Below, piece after piece: positions 1 through 7,147 of a DNA stretch of 14,314 nucleotides (positions are counted from its first letter, which is position 1; each line of letters begins with the position of its first letter). Below the pieces are notes generated by a model. The model was not told the DNA's origin. It did not search any database and worked only from the letters and a program-made list of their open reading frames with translations. The DNA is from Candidatus Margulisiibacteriota bacterium (lineage in GTDB: Bacteria > Margulisbacteria > WOR-1 > O2-12-FULL-45-9). The position numbers were made by a program, and so were the translations under genes. The stretch spans positions 1-14,314 of the forward strand of contig JASEHX010000024.1 in the NCBI GenBank assembly GCA_030018645.1, written 5' to 3'.

Positions 1-31
1 CCTTGCTTTGTAAGTCAAACCGACCAACGAA

Positions 32-1018
32 TTGAAAAAACAAGGTCATTCTTTCTATTCTGGTTCTGATATCGAAATTATTGCCAAGCTAATTGCTTTG
101 GGCGATGATTTTGTCGACGGGATCGAAAAAATGGCCCAAAAGGTCCGCGGCGCCTACGCCCTAATTATTTTATCCCGCGGAAAAATCTATGCCGCGCGCG
201 ACAAGCACGCTTTCCGCCCCATCATCATCGGGCAAAAAGAGGGCTCTTTGATCGTAACTTCCGAGTCGTGTTCCTTTATTAACCTTGGCTGTACGATTGT
301 GAGGGATTTGAAACCGGGAGAGATTATTGAGATCGAAGGTGATAAATTTGAAACCAAGAAGATAATTCCTAGTCCTTTTGTACAATATTGTTCATTTGAA
401 TGGGTTTATACCGCCAATGTGGCGTCCACGATTGACGGCTTGCCGGTAGATATTGCCCGCCGCAACCTGGGCGCGGCCCTGGCGCGGCGCTATCCGGTCA
501 ATGTTGATGTTGTGGGGGCGGTCCCTAATTCGGGGATTGGCCATGCCATTGGATACGCGCAGGAATCAAAAATTTCTTTTGACGCGGTTTTTATTAAATA
601 TGATTATGCCAGCCGCAGTTATACCCAGCCCACCCAGGCGGAGCGCGATCGCGAGGCAAAAATTAAGTTGATCCCGGTCCCGGCCAAAATTGCCGGCCGC
701 AGTGTGGTCATTTGCGACGATTCCATTGTCCGCGGCACCCAAATGAAAAACGATTTGGTGGTAAAACTCAGGAAGAATGGGGTAAAACAAATCCATGCCC
801 GTGTGGCTTGCCCCCCGCTGAAAGCGCCTTGTATGTATGGCGTAGCTACGAGATCAAAAAAAGAATTAGCCGCCCATGGAAAGACGGTTGAACAATTAAA
901 AGAATATATGGGACTGGACGGATTGGCCTTTAATACTTTGGATGATTTAAGTGCGGCTTTAGGTAAACCACTCTGCGATCTTTGCACTTCTTGTTGGACA
1001 GATCAGTATAAGGTTTAG
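32..1018 (+). CDS. PurF-like amidophosphoribosyltransferase paralogue, 5'-partial/broken
   Basis: This is a divergent paralogue of glutamine PRPP amidotransferase. The visible protein (328 residues from TTG 32) begins where PurF residues of about 120 would be: GSDIE at 11-15 matches the SDTE motif of the downstream PurF. The catalytic N-terminal Cys and about 115 glutaminase residues are therefore absent from the window. Homology continues upstream of the TTG in the same frame (an NELKKQG-like stretch) to an in-frame TAA at 11-13, so the TTG is probably not a true start and there may be a frameshift or nonsense change at the left edge. The phosphoribosyltransferase part is intact: PRPP loop VVICDDSIVRGT at 225-236, and Cys120, Cys267 and Cys318/321 match the four Fe-S ligands of the Bacillus-type enzyme. 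Two normally invariant active-site stretches differ: FARPDS reads YTANVAS, and KNRYIGR reads KYDYASR. It lies 12 bases before the canonical purF. Function is uncertain; family assignment is firm. Confidence 0.8.
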   Translation: MKKQGHSFYSGSDIEIIAKLIALGDDFVDGIEKMAQKVRGAYALIILSRGKIYAARDKHAFRPIIIGQKEGSLIVTSESCSFINLGCTIVRDLKPGEIIEIEGDKFETKKIIPSPFVQYCSFEWVYTANVASTIDGLPVDIARRNLGAALARRYPVNVDVVGAVPNSGIGHAIGYAQESKISFDAVFIKYDYASRSYTQPTQAERDREAKIKLIPVPAKIAGRSVVICDDSIVRGTQMKNDLVVKLRKNGVKQIHARVACPPLKAPCMYGVATRSKKELAAHGKTVEQLKEYMGLDGLAFNTLDDLSAALGKPLCDLCTSCWTDQYKV

Positions 1019-1030
1019 AAAAATAAATTA

Positions 1031-2419
1031 ATGAAAGATTATTGCGGCGTTTTTGGGATCTATAATTTTGTGCCGGACAGTCCGGCTAAAGCGGCCTATT
1101 ATGGCCTCTTTGCCCTCCAGCACCGCGGACAAGAATCGGCCGGGATTGCGGTATCTGACGGAACAAATATTGTTTGCCATAAAGGGATGGGGCTGGTCAA
1201 CCAGGTATTTGACGAAAAAACACTGCAGGGTTTAGCCGGGAATATTGCGCTCGGTCATGTCCGCTATTCCACAACCGGATCATCCATTATTGAAAATGCC
1301 CAGCCGATTGTGATTGATACCCGCTATGGGACCATAGCTTTGGCCCACAATGGGAATCTGGTAAACACGGCTGATTTGCGCAGTGAGCTAAAACAGCGCG
1401 GGATAAGTTTTCGAGGAACGTCGGATACGGAAGTGGTGGCGGCCATGCTGGCTACTTCTAAAATGGAAGATTTTGAAGAGGCCGTAGCTGATACTCTCAA
1501 GCACTGCAAAGGAGCGTTTTCCCTGGTCATCATGACCAAGGATAAAATTCTGGCAGTAAGAGATCCCAACGGCATCCGCCCCTTAAGCGTCGGTAAACTT
1601 GAGAATGGTTATGTTGTAGCTTCAGAAACTTGCGCCATGGACATTATCGGCGCCCAATATTTGCGGGATGTAGCCAACGGCGAAATGATAGTCATTGATA
1701 AAAATGGTTTGCATTCTAAAACTTGGCATTTGGGAGAAAGGGAAGCTTTGTGTGTTTTTGAATATATTTATTTTGCCCGTCCCGACAGCGTTTTGCACGG
1801 GCGCAGTGTTTACGAAGCGCGGGTTCATATGGGCAAGTGTTTAGCAGAGGAGCATCCGGTTGAAGCCGACATGATCATGCCAGTCCCCGAATCCGGTGTC
1901 CCGGCGGCGATTGGTTTCGCGGCAGAGTCTAAAATCCCTTACGGTGAAGGATTGATAAAAAACCGCTATATCGGGAGGACTTTTATCCAACCCAGCCAAG
2001 AAATCCGCGAATTGGGCGTAAAGTTAAAACTCAATCCCATCCGCGATGCGGTGCGCGGAAAAAAGGTGGTGCTGATTGACGATTCAATTATTCGCGGGAC
2101 GACTTCACGTCAGTTAGTGCGGCTGGTACGGGAAGCAGGGGCGCGGGAAGTGCATATGCGGGTTTCTTCCCCGCCGAATCTTAGTCCATGTTACTATGGG
2201 ATAGATACTGCCACCAAAGCGGAATTAATTGCGGCCAATCTTTCAATTGAAGGGATCCGCAAATACCTGGAAGCCGATTCATTAGGTTACTTAAGCTTAA
2301 AAAATCTGGTAAAATCAATTGGATTGCCGGCCAAAAATTTGTGCATGGCCTGTTTAAACGGCGAGTACCCGGTGCGAATACCCGAGAAGCTACAAAGCTT
2401 GAAATTATTCTTTAAATAG
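1031..2419 (+). CDS. purF: Amidophosphoribosyltransferase (PurF), first step of purine synthesis
   Basis: Transfers glutamine-derived ammonia to PRPP to form 5-phosphoribosylamine, the committed step of purine synthesis in the cytosol. The protein is 462 residues, normal for the family. It starts MKDYC, so the catalytic Cys5 would be exposed by removal of a four-residue propeptide. The glutaminase domain shows HRGQES (31-36), HNGN (107-110) and SDTE (131-134). The transferase domain shows FARPDS (248-253), the flexible loop KNRYIGRTF (310-318) and the PRPP loop VVLIDDSIIRGT (346-357). Cys241, Cys387, Cys438 and Cys441 fit the 4Fe-4S type found in Bacillus PurF. The start has no clear Shine-Dalgarno sequence and lies 12 bases after the PurF-like paralogue, so translation may depend on coupling. 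The last codons run into a heptamer repeat tract. This copy has every expected catalytic residue and is presumably the working enzyme. Confidence 0.97.
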   Translation: MKDYCGVFGIYNFVPDSPAKAAYYGLFALQHRGQESAGIAVSDGTNIVCHKGMGLVNQVFDEKTLQGLAGNIALGHVRYSTTGSSIIENAQPIVIDTRYGTIALAHNGNLVNTADLRSELKQRGISFRGTSDTEVVAAMLATSKMEDFEEAVADTLKHCKGAFSLVIMTKDKILAVRDPNGIRPLSVGKLENGYVVASETCAMDIIGAQYLRDVANGEMIVIDKNGLHSKTWHLGEREALCVFEYIYFARPDSVLHGRSVYEARVHMGKCLAEEHPVEADMIMPVPESGVPAAIGFAAESKIPYGEGLIKNRYIGRTFIQPSQEIRELGVKLKLNPIRDAVRGKKVVLIDDSIIRGTTSRQLVRLVREAGAREVHMRVSSPPNLSPCYYGIDTATKAELIAANLSIEGIRKYLEADSLGYLSLKNLVKSIGLPAKNLCMACLNGEYPVRIPEKLQSLKLFFK

Positions 2420-2461
2420 TCGTTAGTTGTTAGTCGTTAGTTGTTAGTTGTAAGTTGTTAG
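2420..2461 (+). repeat. Heptamer tandem repeat, six copies of TYGTTAG
   Basis: Six contiguous 7-base units (TCGTTAG, TTGTTAG, TCGTTAG, TTGTTAG, TTGTAAG, TTGTTAG) start at the base after the purF stop codon; a degenerate TTAATTA follows. In another phase the unit is GTTAGTY. The tract fills most of the purF to zinc-ribbon gap and ends just before the ribosome binding site. It resembles the heptanucleotide STRR repeats known from heterocystous cyanobacteria, but homology to them is not shown. Confidence 0.9.
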
Positions 2462-2467
2462 TTAATT

Positions 2468-2475
2468 AGGAGGTG
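2468..2475 (+). promoter_or_regulatory. Strong ribosome binding site AGGAGGTG
   Basis: A near-perfect anti-16S complement six bases before ATG 2482. It settles the start of the small zinc-ribbon gene: the in-frame GTG at 2473-2475 lies inside this site and cannot be the start. It is the strongest Shine-Dalgarno sequence I see in the window. Confidence 0.85.
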
Positions 2476-2481
2476 AAAGAG

Positions 2482-2682
2482 ATGTCAGATTGTTGTACTG
2501 GGTTTCCTAAGTGCCAAAAATGCGAAAAAGGTGATTTAGTGCCGTTGTCCGATTTTTCCAATAATGCGGTTTCGATCCGCTACAAGGCCTGGGCATGCAC
2601 CAATAAGGAATGCCGGTTCTTTATTGTCCTGCGCGGCGGTGACGTGTATTATGGGACGGCTAGTGCTGAAGCAGCGAGATAA
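2482..2682 (+). CDS. Small Cys-rich zinc-ribbon protein (66 aa), function unknown
   Basis: A 66-residue protein begins at ATG 2482 behind an excellent ribosome binding site. It has six cysteines: Cys4-Cys5, a CxxC pair (Cys11, Cys14), and Cys39 with Cys44 (WACTNKEC). The CxxC-x24-Cx4C arrangement suggests one zinc ribbon, with Cys4/5 as extra or alternative ligands. The rest is short beta-strand-like sequence (FFIVLRGGDVYYGT) with no signal peptide or membrane segment, so it is probably cytosolic. It sits inside the purine operon, 62 bases after purF and 11 before purM, so it should be co-expressed with both. I recognise no named family. A nucleic-acid or protein-binding ribbon, or a zinc or iron-sulfur accessory factor, are possibilities only. 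The strong ribosome binding site and cysteine spacing argue for a real gene. Confidence 0.8.
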   Translation: MSDCCTGFPKCQKCEKGDLVPLSDFSNNAVSIRYKAWACTNKECRFFIVLRGGDVYYGTASAEAAR

Positions 2683-2693
2683 GGAGTGAGAGT

Positions 2694-3677
2694 GTGATCA
2701 CTTATAAACAAGCGGGAGTAGATATCAAAGCCGGGGCGGAAGTTGTAAAAAGGATCCAGAAAATTGCCAAAGGCATTGGCTTTTTTGCCGGGTTTTATCC
2801 GTTGGGGGCAAATTATATTGTTGGGGCGGCCGATGGGGTGGGCACCAAACTGAAAATTGCCTTTTTAATGAATCGCCATGATACCATCGGGATTGACTTG
2901 GTAGCCATGAATGTCAATGATGTGGTGGTGAGCGGAGCAAAACCAATTTTCTTTTTGGATTATATCGGCTGTTACAAAGTTCACCCCCCAACCATTGAAA
3001 AAATTATAAAAGGGGTTTTAGCCGGCTGTAAAATGGCCGACTGCGAGCTATTGGGAGGAGAAACCGCCGAATTATCGGATATGTACAAACCCGATGAATA
3101 CGATTTGGCGGGATTTGTTTGCGGGGTAATTGATAAAAGAAAAGTTATCAACGGCTCAAAAGTAAGGGTCGGCGACAAAATAATTGGCATTGCTTCTTCA
3201 GGACTGCATAGCAACGGCTATACACTGGCGCGCAAGGTATTGATCGATCATGCAAAGCTAGAACTGAAGGCTTATAACGAAGATCTCGGAAAGTCGCTGG
3301 GAGAAGAATTGCTGACTCCCACCAAAATTTACGTCAGGTTAATGTTAGACCTTATCAAACGCTATGAAATCAAAGGCATGGCGCACATTACTGGCGGGGG
3401 ATTATTGGAAAACGTGGCGCGGGTCTTGCCGCCCAAGACGCAAGCCGTCATTGATTTTGGCTCCTGGCCCGTCTACCAAATTTTTAAAATGATCCAGCGG
3501 CTGGGTAAAGTTGACCAAAACGAAATGTACCAAACCTTTAACATGGGCATTGGTATGGTGCTGGTCGTTGCCGAAAAAAATGTTGATAAGGTCTTAAAAT
3601 ATCTGGCAAAACAGAAAGAAAAGGCCTACGTGATTGGTTCGATTGATAAAGGAAAGCAGGAAGTTATAATAATTTAA
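2694..3677 (+). CDS. purM: Phosphoribosylformylglycinamidine cyclo-ligase (AIR synthetase, PurM)
   Basis: Closes the imidazole ring: FGAM plus ATP gives aminoimidazole ribonucleotide, step five of purine synthesis, in the cytosol. The 327 residues are a little short for PurM (about 345) but collinear with it. N-terminal AIRS domain motifs include DGVGTK (47-52), GIDLVAMNVNDVVVSGA (66-82) and GGETAE (121-126). The C-terminal domain carries ASSGLHSNGY (167-176) and HITGGGL (about 232-238). The start is GTG 2694, preceded by AAGGAG at 2681-2686 with seven-base spacing, and the protein begins MITYKQAGVD as PurM proteins do. It follows the zinc-ribbon gene by 11 bases and precedes purN by 13 bases, where a heptamer repeat lies. 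No essential motif looks altered. Confidence 0.96.
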   Translation: MITYKQAGVDIKAGAEVVKRIQKIAKGIGFFAGFYPLGANYIVGAADGVGTKLKIAFLMNRHDTIGIDLVAMNVNDVVVSGAKPIFFLDYIGCYKVHPPTIEKIIKGVLAGCKMADCELLGGETAELSDMYKPDEYDLAGFVCGVIDKRKVINGSKVRVGDKIIGIASSGLHSNGYTLARKVLIDHAKLELKAYNEDLGKSLGEELLTPTKIYVRLMLDLIKRYEIKGMAHITGGGLLENVARVLPPKTQAVIDFGSWPVYQIFKMIQRLGKVDQNEMYQTFNMGIGMVLVVAEKNVDKVLKYLAKQKEKAYVIGSIDKGKQEVIII

Positions 3678-3704
3678 TTAACAATTAACAATGACACAAT
3701 TAAC
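3676..3704 (+). repeat. AATTAAC heptamer repeat containing the purN start codon
   Basis: Units AATTAAC at 3676-3682, 3683-3689 and 3698-3704 flank a degenerate eight-base unit (AATGACAC) that holds ATG 3691. On the other strand the unit is GTTAATT, matching the GTTRRTY form of the repeat after purF. The tract starts in the purM stop region and ends six codons into purN, so it forms both the gap and the first codons of purN. Confidence 0.75.
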
Positions 3705-4302
3705 AAATCTAGGCGTGCTTGTTTCTGGTCGAGGCTCCAATTTGCAGGCGGTAATTGATGCTTGTGAGTCTGGCAGGATTCCGGCTAAAGTATCAATCGT
3801 CATTTCAAATAACCCACAAGCCTATGGGTTAGAACGCGCTAAGAAACATAAAATCCCAACAGCGATTATTGATCCCAACCAAGTTAAGGATAAAAATACT
3901 TACGAACTTGAGATTGTAAAAAATCTAAAACAGCATGCAGTTCAGTTGGTATGTTTGGCTGGCTATATGCGGATTGTTGGGCCGGTGCTCCTTGAGCATT
4001 TTACAGGCAAGATGATTAATATTCATCCGGCGCTCTTGCCGTCGTTTCCTGGCCTGCACGGGCAAAAGCAAGCGTTAGACCATGCCGTCAAAGTTTCGGG
4101 CGCAACCGTCCATTTTGTGGATGAGGGCTGTGATACCGGGCCCATTATTTTGCAGGCCGCTGTGCCGGTCATGGATAATGATACCGAAGAAAGTTTATCG
4201 GCAAGGATCCTTGAACAGGAACATAAGTTATATCCGCAGGCGATTAAATTAATTGCCGAAGGGAAAATTAGGGTTGAGGGGAGAAAGGTGAGAGTAATAT
4301 GA
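3691..4302 (+). CDS. purN: Phosphoribosylglycinamide formyltransferase (PurN)
   Basis: Transfers a formyl group from 10-formyltetrahydrofolate to glycinamide ribonucleotide, step three of purine synthesis. The 203 residues match the usual length. Visible motifs are the phosphate loop SGRGSNL (12-18), LAGYMRI (89-95), the catalytic NIHPALLPSF block (Asn110, His112) and DEGCDTGP with Asp148, matching E. coli Asn106, His108 and Asp144. There is no Shine-Dalgarno sequence. The ATG lies inside an AATTAAC heptamer tract, and residues 1-6 (MTQLTN) are written by that repeat and precede the conserved start of the fold. The 3' end overlaps purH by four bases (ATGA), suggesting translational coupling. 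This folate-dependent type, rather than formate-dependent PurT, implies a one-carbon folate supply. Confidence 0.96.
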   Translation: MTQLTNLGVLVSGRGSNLQAVIDACESGRIPAKVSIVISNNPQAYGLERAKKHKIPTAIIDPNQVKDKNTYELEIVKNLKQHAVQLVCLAGYMRIVGPVLLEHFTGKMINIHPALLPSFPGLHGQKQALDHAVKVSGATVHFVDEGCDTGPIILQAAVPVMDNDTEESLSARILEQEHKLYPQAIKLIAEGKIRVEGRKVRVI

Positions 4303-5945
4303 AAAAAAAGAAGGCCCGTGAAGGCCTGACTGCCGTCAGGCAGGCCCGTAAAGGCAAAAGAAGGCAAAAGGCATTGATGGCGAAAAAGTACGCTTTAATT
4401 TCGGTGTCGGATAAAGCGGGTTTGGCGAAGTTTGCCAAAGAATTAAAAAAACAGGGATACGAAATAATTTCTTCCGGTGGGACGGCTAAGTTCCTGCGCA
4501 AAGCCGGCCTGCGGCCGATTGAAGTTTCTGCTTTGACCAAATACCCGCACATGTTGGATGGAAGGGTTAAAACGTTGCACCCAGTTATTTACGGCGGTAT
4601 TTTAGCCGACCAAACCAACCCGCAGCATATGCAGGAAATCAAAAGGTACAAAATCAATCCTTTTAGCATTGTTGTTTGCAATTTATACCCATTTGAAGAA
4701 GTTACCAGCCGAAAAAATTGCACGCTGGCTGAAGCTATCGAAAATATTGATATTGGCGGGCCTAGCATGGTGAGGGCAGCAGCTAAGAATAATAAAAGCG
4801 TTGCCATTGTGGTTGACCCGGCGGATTATAACCAAATCACCTTGGAACTTAGCAAAAATGCCGGGCAAATCAGCCAAGAAACCCGGGAAAAATTGGCTCT
4901 CAAGGCCTATCAGCACACTAAACATTATGATGCCATTATTGTCCGCTATTTAAGTTCAAGATTCATCAACGAAGAAAAATTCCCAGCCAAAAAAGAAATT
5001 ATCCTCGAAAAGGTCCAGGAGTTGCGCTACGGTGAAAATCCGCACCAACAAGCCGCACTTTATCAGGAAGCAACAGGGGACAGGGGACAGGGGACAGGGA
5101 ATACAATTGTAGAAGCTAAACAATTACATGGTAAAGAACTGTCGTTTAATAATATTGTCGACATGGATTCGGCTTGGAATTGCGTCAATTATTTTGCCGA
5201 ACCTGCGGTTGCCATCATCAAGCATAACAACCCCTGCGGAGCGGCCAAGGCCGATAATGTTCACGAGGCCTATAAAAAGGCCTACGCGTGCGATCCGGTT
5301 TCGGCTTTTGGCGGGATTGTAGCCGCCAACCGCCGGGTCGACGAAGCCATGGCTGGAGAAATGGCGGGGATCTTTATTGAAGTAGTTATTGCTCCCGGTT
5401 ATACTCCCGGCGCGTTGGAAATTTTGAGAGAAAAAAAGAATATCCGCATTATGGATATGGAAGAACAATCCATCGGCAAACCTTTTAAGGGGATGGATTA
5501 TAAAAGGGTCAGCGGCGGCATGTTAATCCAGGATCCTGATTTGGCCCAACTAGCTGTCAACGAAGTCAAAGTTGTCACCCAAAAACAGCCATCGCTGGCG
5601 GAAATGGAAGATTTATTCTTTGCCTGGGGGGTTGTCAAGTACGTCAAATCCAATGCGATTGTTTTAGTCAAGAACGGACAAGCCATTGGTATTGGAGCGG
5701 GACAAATGAGTCGGATCGATTCGGCCAATTTGGCTGCCAAGCGCGCGCGTTTTGATGTTAAAGGGGCGGTGCTGGCATCCGATGCCTTTTTCCCTTTCCC
5801 GGATGTGGTAGAATTAGCCGCCAGGTTGGGCGTTTCGGCCATTATCCAGCCGGGCGGGTCAGTTAAAGACCAAGATTCCATTGATAAGGCCAATGAAAAT
5901 GGAATGGCGATGTTATTTACCGGTCGCAGGCATTTTAGGCATTAA
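4299..5945 (+). CDS. purH: Bifunctional AICAR transformylase/IMP cyclohydrolase (PurH)
   Basis: Performs the last two purine steps: formylation of AICAR to FAICAR, then ring closure to IMP. From ATG 4299 the protein is 548 residues. The N-terminal MGS-like cyclohydrolase domain (about 28-165) shows ISVSDKAGL, SSGGTAKFL and MLDGRVKTLHP (85-95). The AICAR transformylase domain shows ELRYGENPHQ (241-250), KHNNPCG (308-314) and SAFGGI (335-340). Start choice is open. ATG 4299 overlaps purN by four bases and has an AAGGTGAG ribosome site, but residues 1-26 are a Lys/Arg-rich extension absent from typical PurH. ATG 4377 (MAKKYALIS) is where family homology begins. The extension contains a palindrome. 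A second oddity is residues 259-267, encoded by four tandem ACAGGGG-type heptamers in a surface-loop region just after RYGENPHQ. Catalytic motifs look intact. Confidence 0.95.
   Translation: MKKKKAREGLTAVRQARKGKRRQKALMAKKYALISVSDKAGLAKFAKELKKQGYEIISSGGTAKFLRKAGLRPIEVSALTKYPHMLDGRVKTLHPVIYGGILADQTNPQHMQEIKRYKINPFSIVVCNLYPFEEVTSRKNCTLAEAIENIDIGGPSMVRAAAKNNKSVAIVVDPADYNQITLELSKNAGQISQETREKLALKAYQHTKHYDAIIVRYLSSRFINEEKFPAKKEIILEKVQELRYGENPHQQAALYQEATGDRGQGTGNTIVEAKQLHGKELSFNNIVDMDSAWNCVNYFAEPAVAIIKHNNPCGAAKADNVHEAYKKAYACDPVSAFGGIVAANRRVDEAMAGEMAGIFIEVVIAPGYTPGALEILREKKNIRIMDMEEQSIGKPFKGMDYKRVSGGMLIQDPDLAQLAVNEVKVVTQKQPSLAEMEDLFFAWGVVKYVKSNAIVLVKNGQAIGIGAGQMSRIDSANLAAKRARFDVKGAVLASDAFFPFPDVVELAARLGVSAIIQPGGSVKDQDSIDKANENGMAMLFTGRRHFRH
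4311..4355. repeat. Palindromic element within the purH 5' extension
   Basis: A perfect 7-base-pair inverted repeat with a 4-base loop (GCCTGAC at 4324-4330, GTCAGGC at 4335-4341) is flanked by a direct repeat of AGGCCCGTRAAGGC (4312-4325 and 4342-4355, one mismatch). It encodes part of the basic extension before the conserved PurH start. It may be a REP/MITE-like inserted element or an mRNA hairpin affecting start choice. Other genomic copies cannot be judged from this window. Confidence 0.55.
5073..5100 (+). repeat. In-frame heptamer tandem repeat (ACAGGGG x4) in purH
   Basis: Four contiguous 7-base units: three identical ACAGGGG and a final ACAGGGA. They encode a Thr/Gly/Asp/Arg/Gln stretch at PurH residues 259-267. 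A gain or loss of single units would shift the frame; only changes in multiples of three keep it. Copy count is read directly from the sequence. Confidence 0.9.
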
Positions 5946-5954
5946 GGAGAAGTT

Positions 5955-7142
5955 ATGAAAAAAATATGTTTGACTGTTTGCTGTTTGCTTTTTACGAGCA
6001 TGGCTTTTGCCGATACCACAGGCTTAATTACACCCTCGAACCCTTTACTAGCCATTAACCAATTCATGCCCAACGGCATGGGGGGGGTCGGCATCGGCTA
6101 TGTGACAAGCGGGTCTGCAGAAACGGTGAATGTTTCCTGGCATCCGGACTTTAAATTTGGATTTTTTAGCGTTGGATTAGATGTCAATCTTCCCATGGGA
6201 GGATCATCCATTCCCAGCGGACTAGACAGTATTGTTTGGAGAAGCATTGCCTACGATGACGGCCTGCGCGGCTTGCGCTACGGCGTCATTGAAAGTTTAA
6301 CTTGGGGTTCCGGCTTGTTAATGGATCGTTATTCAACCCGCTTGACTGGCACGGTCATATTAGATAACCGGCAGTTGGCTTTTGTCGGCTACCTGAATGC
6401 GCCGAGCGATATTACTGTCCGGGCATTAGCCACGAAAACCAGTTTGGACGGCGTTCGGATTGAGAAAAAAGTTAATCCAATGCTAACGGTGGGCGGTTCA
6501 TTTTTATGCGATTATGACGGCGTGGTAATTCCTGCTGCCGGAACGAATCAGCAGGTAAACGGTGCCGGAGTGGACGCCAAGATTCCGCTGCCTATGAATT
6601 TCGAGGGCTATGCCGAAGTTGCCCAACTGCTCAACCATGGCAATGGGACATCGGTTGGCATTTCCTGGGGGCAGGATATCATGATAGCCAAAGCCAATTT
6701 CTCGGCCGAATACCGTATGTTAGATAAAGGGTTTGCTCCGGGCTATTTTAATTCGGAATATGAATACAACCCGGTTAATTTGACATCTCTAGAAGCCACC
6801 GGTCAGGCGAAAAACGGTTATCTAATCCGCTTGGATGCCGATGCACTGAGCATGGCGTCGCTAAAAGCCACTTATGAGCAATACAATCAAAGCAATGGGG
6901 CAGTGTCCGCTTATTTATACGGCAAACTGCCGCAAAAGGTTGAACTAAGCGGCTATTACTCCCAGCCCACCTTTACCGATTTTACTTCCCTGTCGTTTGA
7001 GCAAGGCGCAATATTAGGAGGAACGTTGGCTTATCCGATCAATACTTTTACCGATATTGTTGCCCACTATAAAAAGGCCTACAATTCAGCCACTGCCCGG
7101 GTAGAAGAAACACAGTATTACGAGCTAAGATTTAATTTGTAA
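5955..7142 (+). CDS. Secreted, probable outer-membrane beta-barrel protein, function unknown
   Basis: A 395-residue protein with a clear Sec signal peptide: basic MKK, hydrophobic core to about residue 16, and an AFA|D cleavage site at 19/20. The mature part is rich in Gly, Tyr, Ser and Asn, with many amphipathic strands of 8-12 residues alternating polar and hydrophobic positions (for example around 64-79, 225-265 and 340-395). It ends on a strand, YYELRFNL. These features suggest an outer-membrane beta-barrel, though the last residue is Leu rather than the usual Phe. A WGSGLLMDRYS segment lies at 117-127. I recognise no named family. A strong AAGGAGA ribosome site (5944-5950) begins at the purH stop, so it is probably expressed with the purine operon, an unexpected pairing. 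A run of eight G (6080-6087) lies at codons 42-45. Cys9/Cys10 do not form a convincing lipobox. Confidence 0.75.
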   Translation: MKKICLTVCCLLFTSMAFADTTGLITPSNPLLAINQFMPNGMGGVGIGYVTSGSAETVNVSWHPDFKFGFFSVGLDVNLPMGGSSIPSGLDSIVWRSIAYDDGLRGLRYGVIESLTWGSGLLMDRYSTRLTGTVILDNRQLAFVGYLNAPSDITVRALATKTSLDGVRIEKKVNPMLTVGGSFLCDYDGVVIPAAGTNQQVNGAGVDAKIPLPMNFEGYAEVAQLLNHGNGTSVGISWGQDIMIAKANFSAEYRMLDKGFAPGYFNSEYEYNPVNLTSLEATGQAKNGYLIRLDADALSMASLKATYEQYNQSNGAVSAYLYGKLPQKVELSGYYSQPTFTDFTSLSFEQGAILGGTLAYPINTFTDIVAHYKKAYNSATARVEETQYYELRFNL

Positions 7143-7147
7143 ACTTT

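Noticed and set aside
2420..2461. CRISPR-like array
   Set aside because: Units are 7 bases with no spacers, so it is a simple tandem repeat.
5955..5990. Lipoprotein signal with Cys9/Cys10 as lipobox cysteine
   Set aside because: The residue before Cys is Val or Cys, the hydrophobic core would be too short, and an AFA|D signal peptidase I site fits better.
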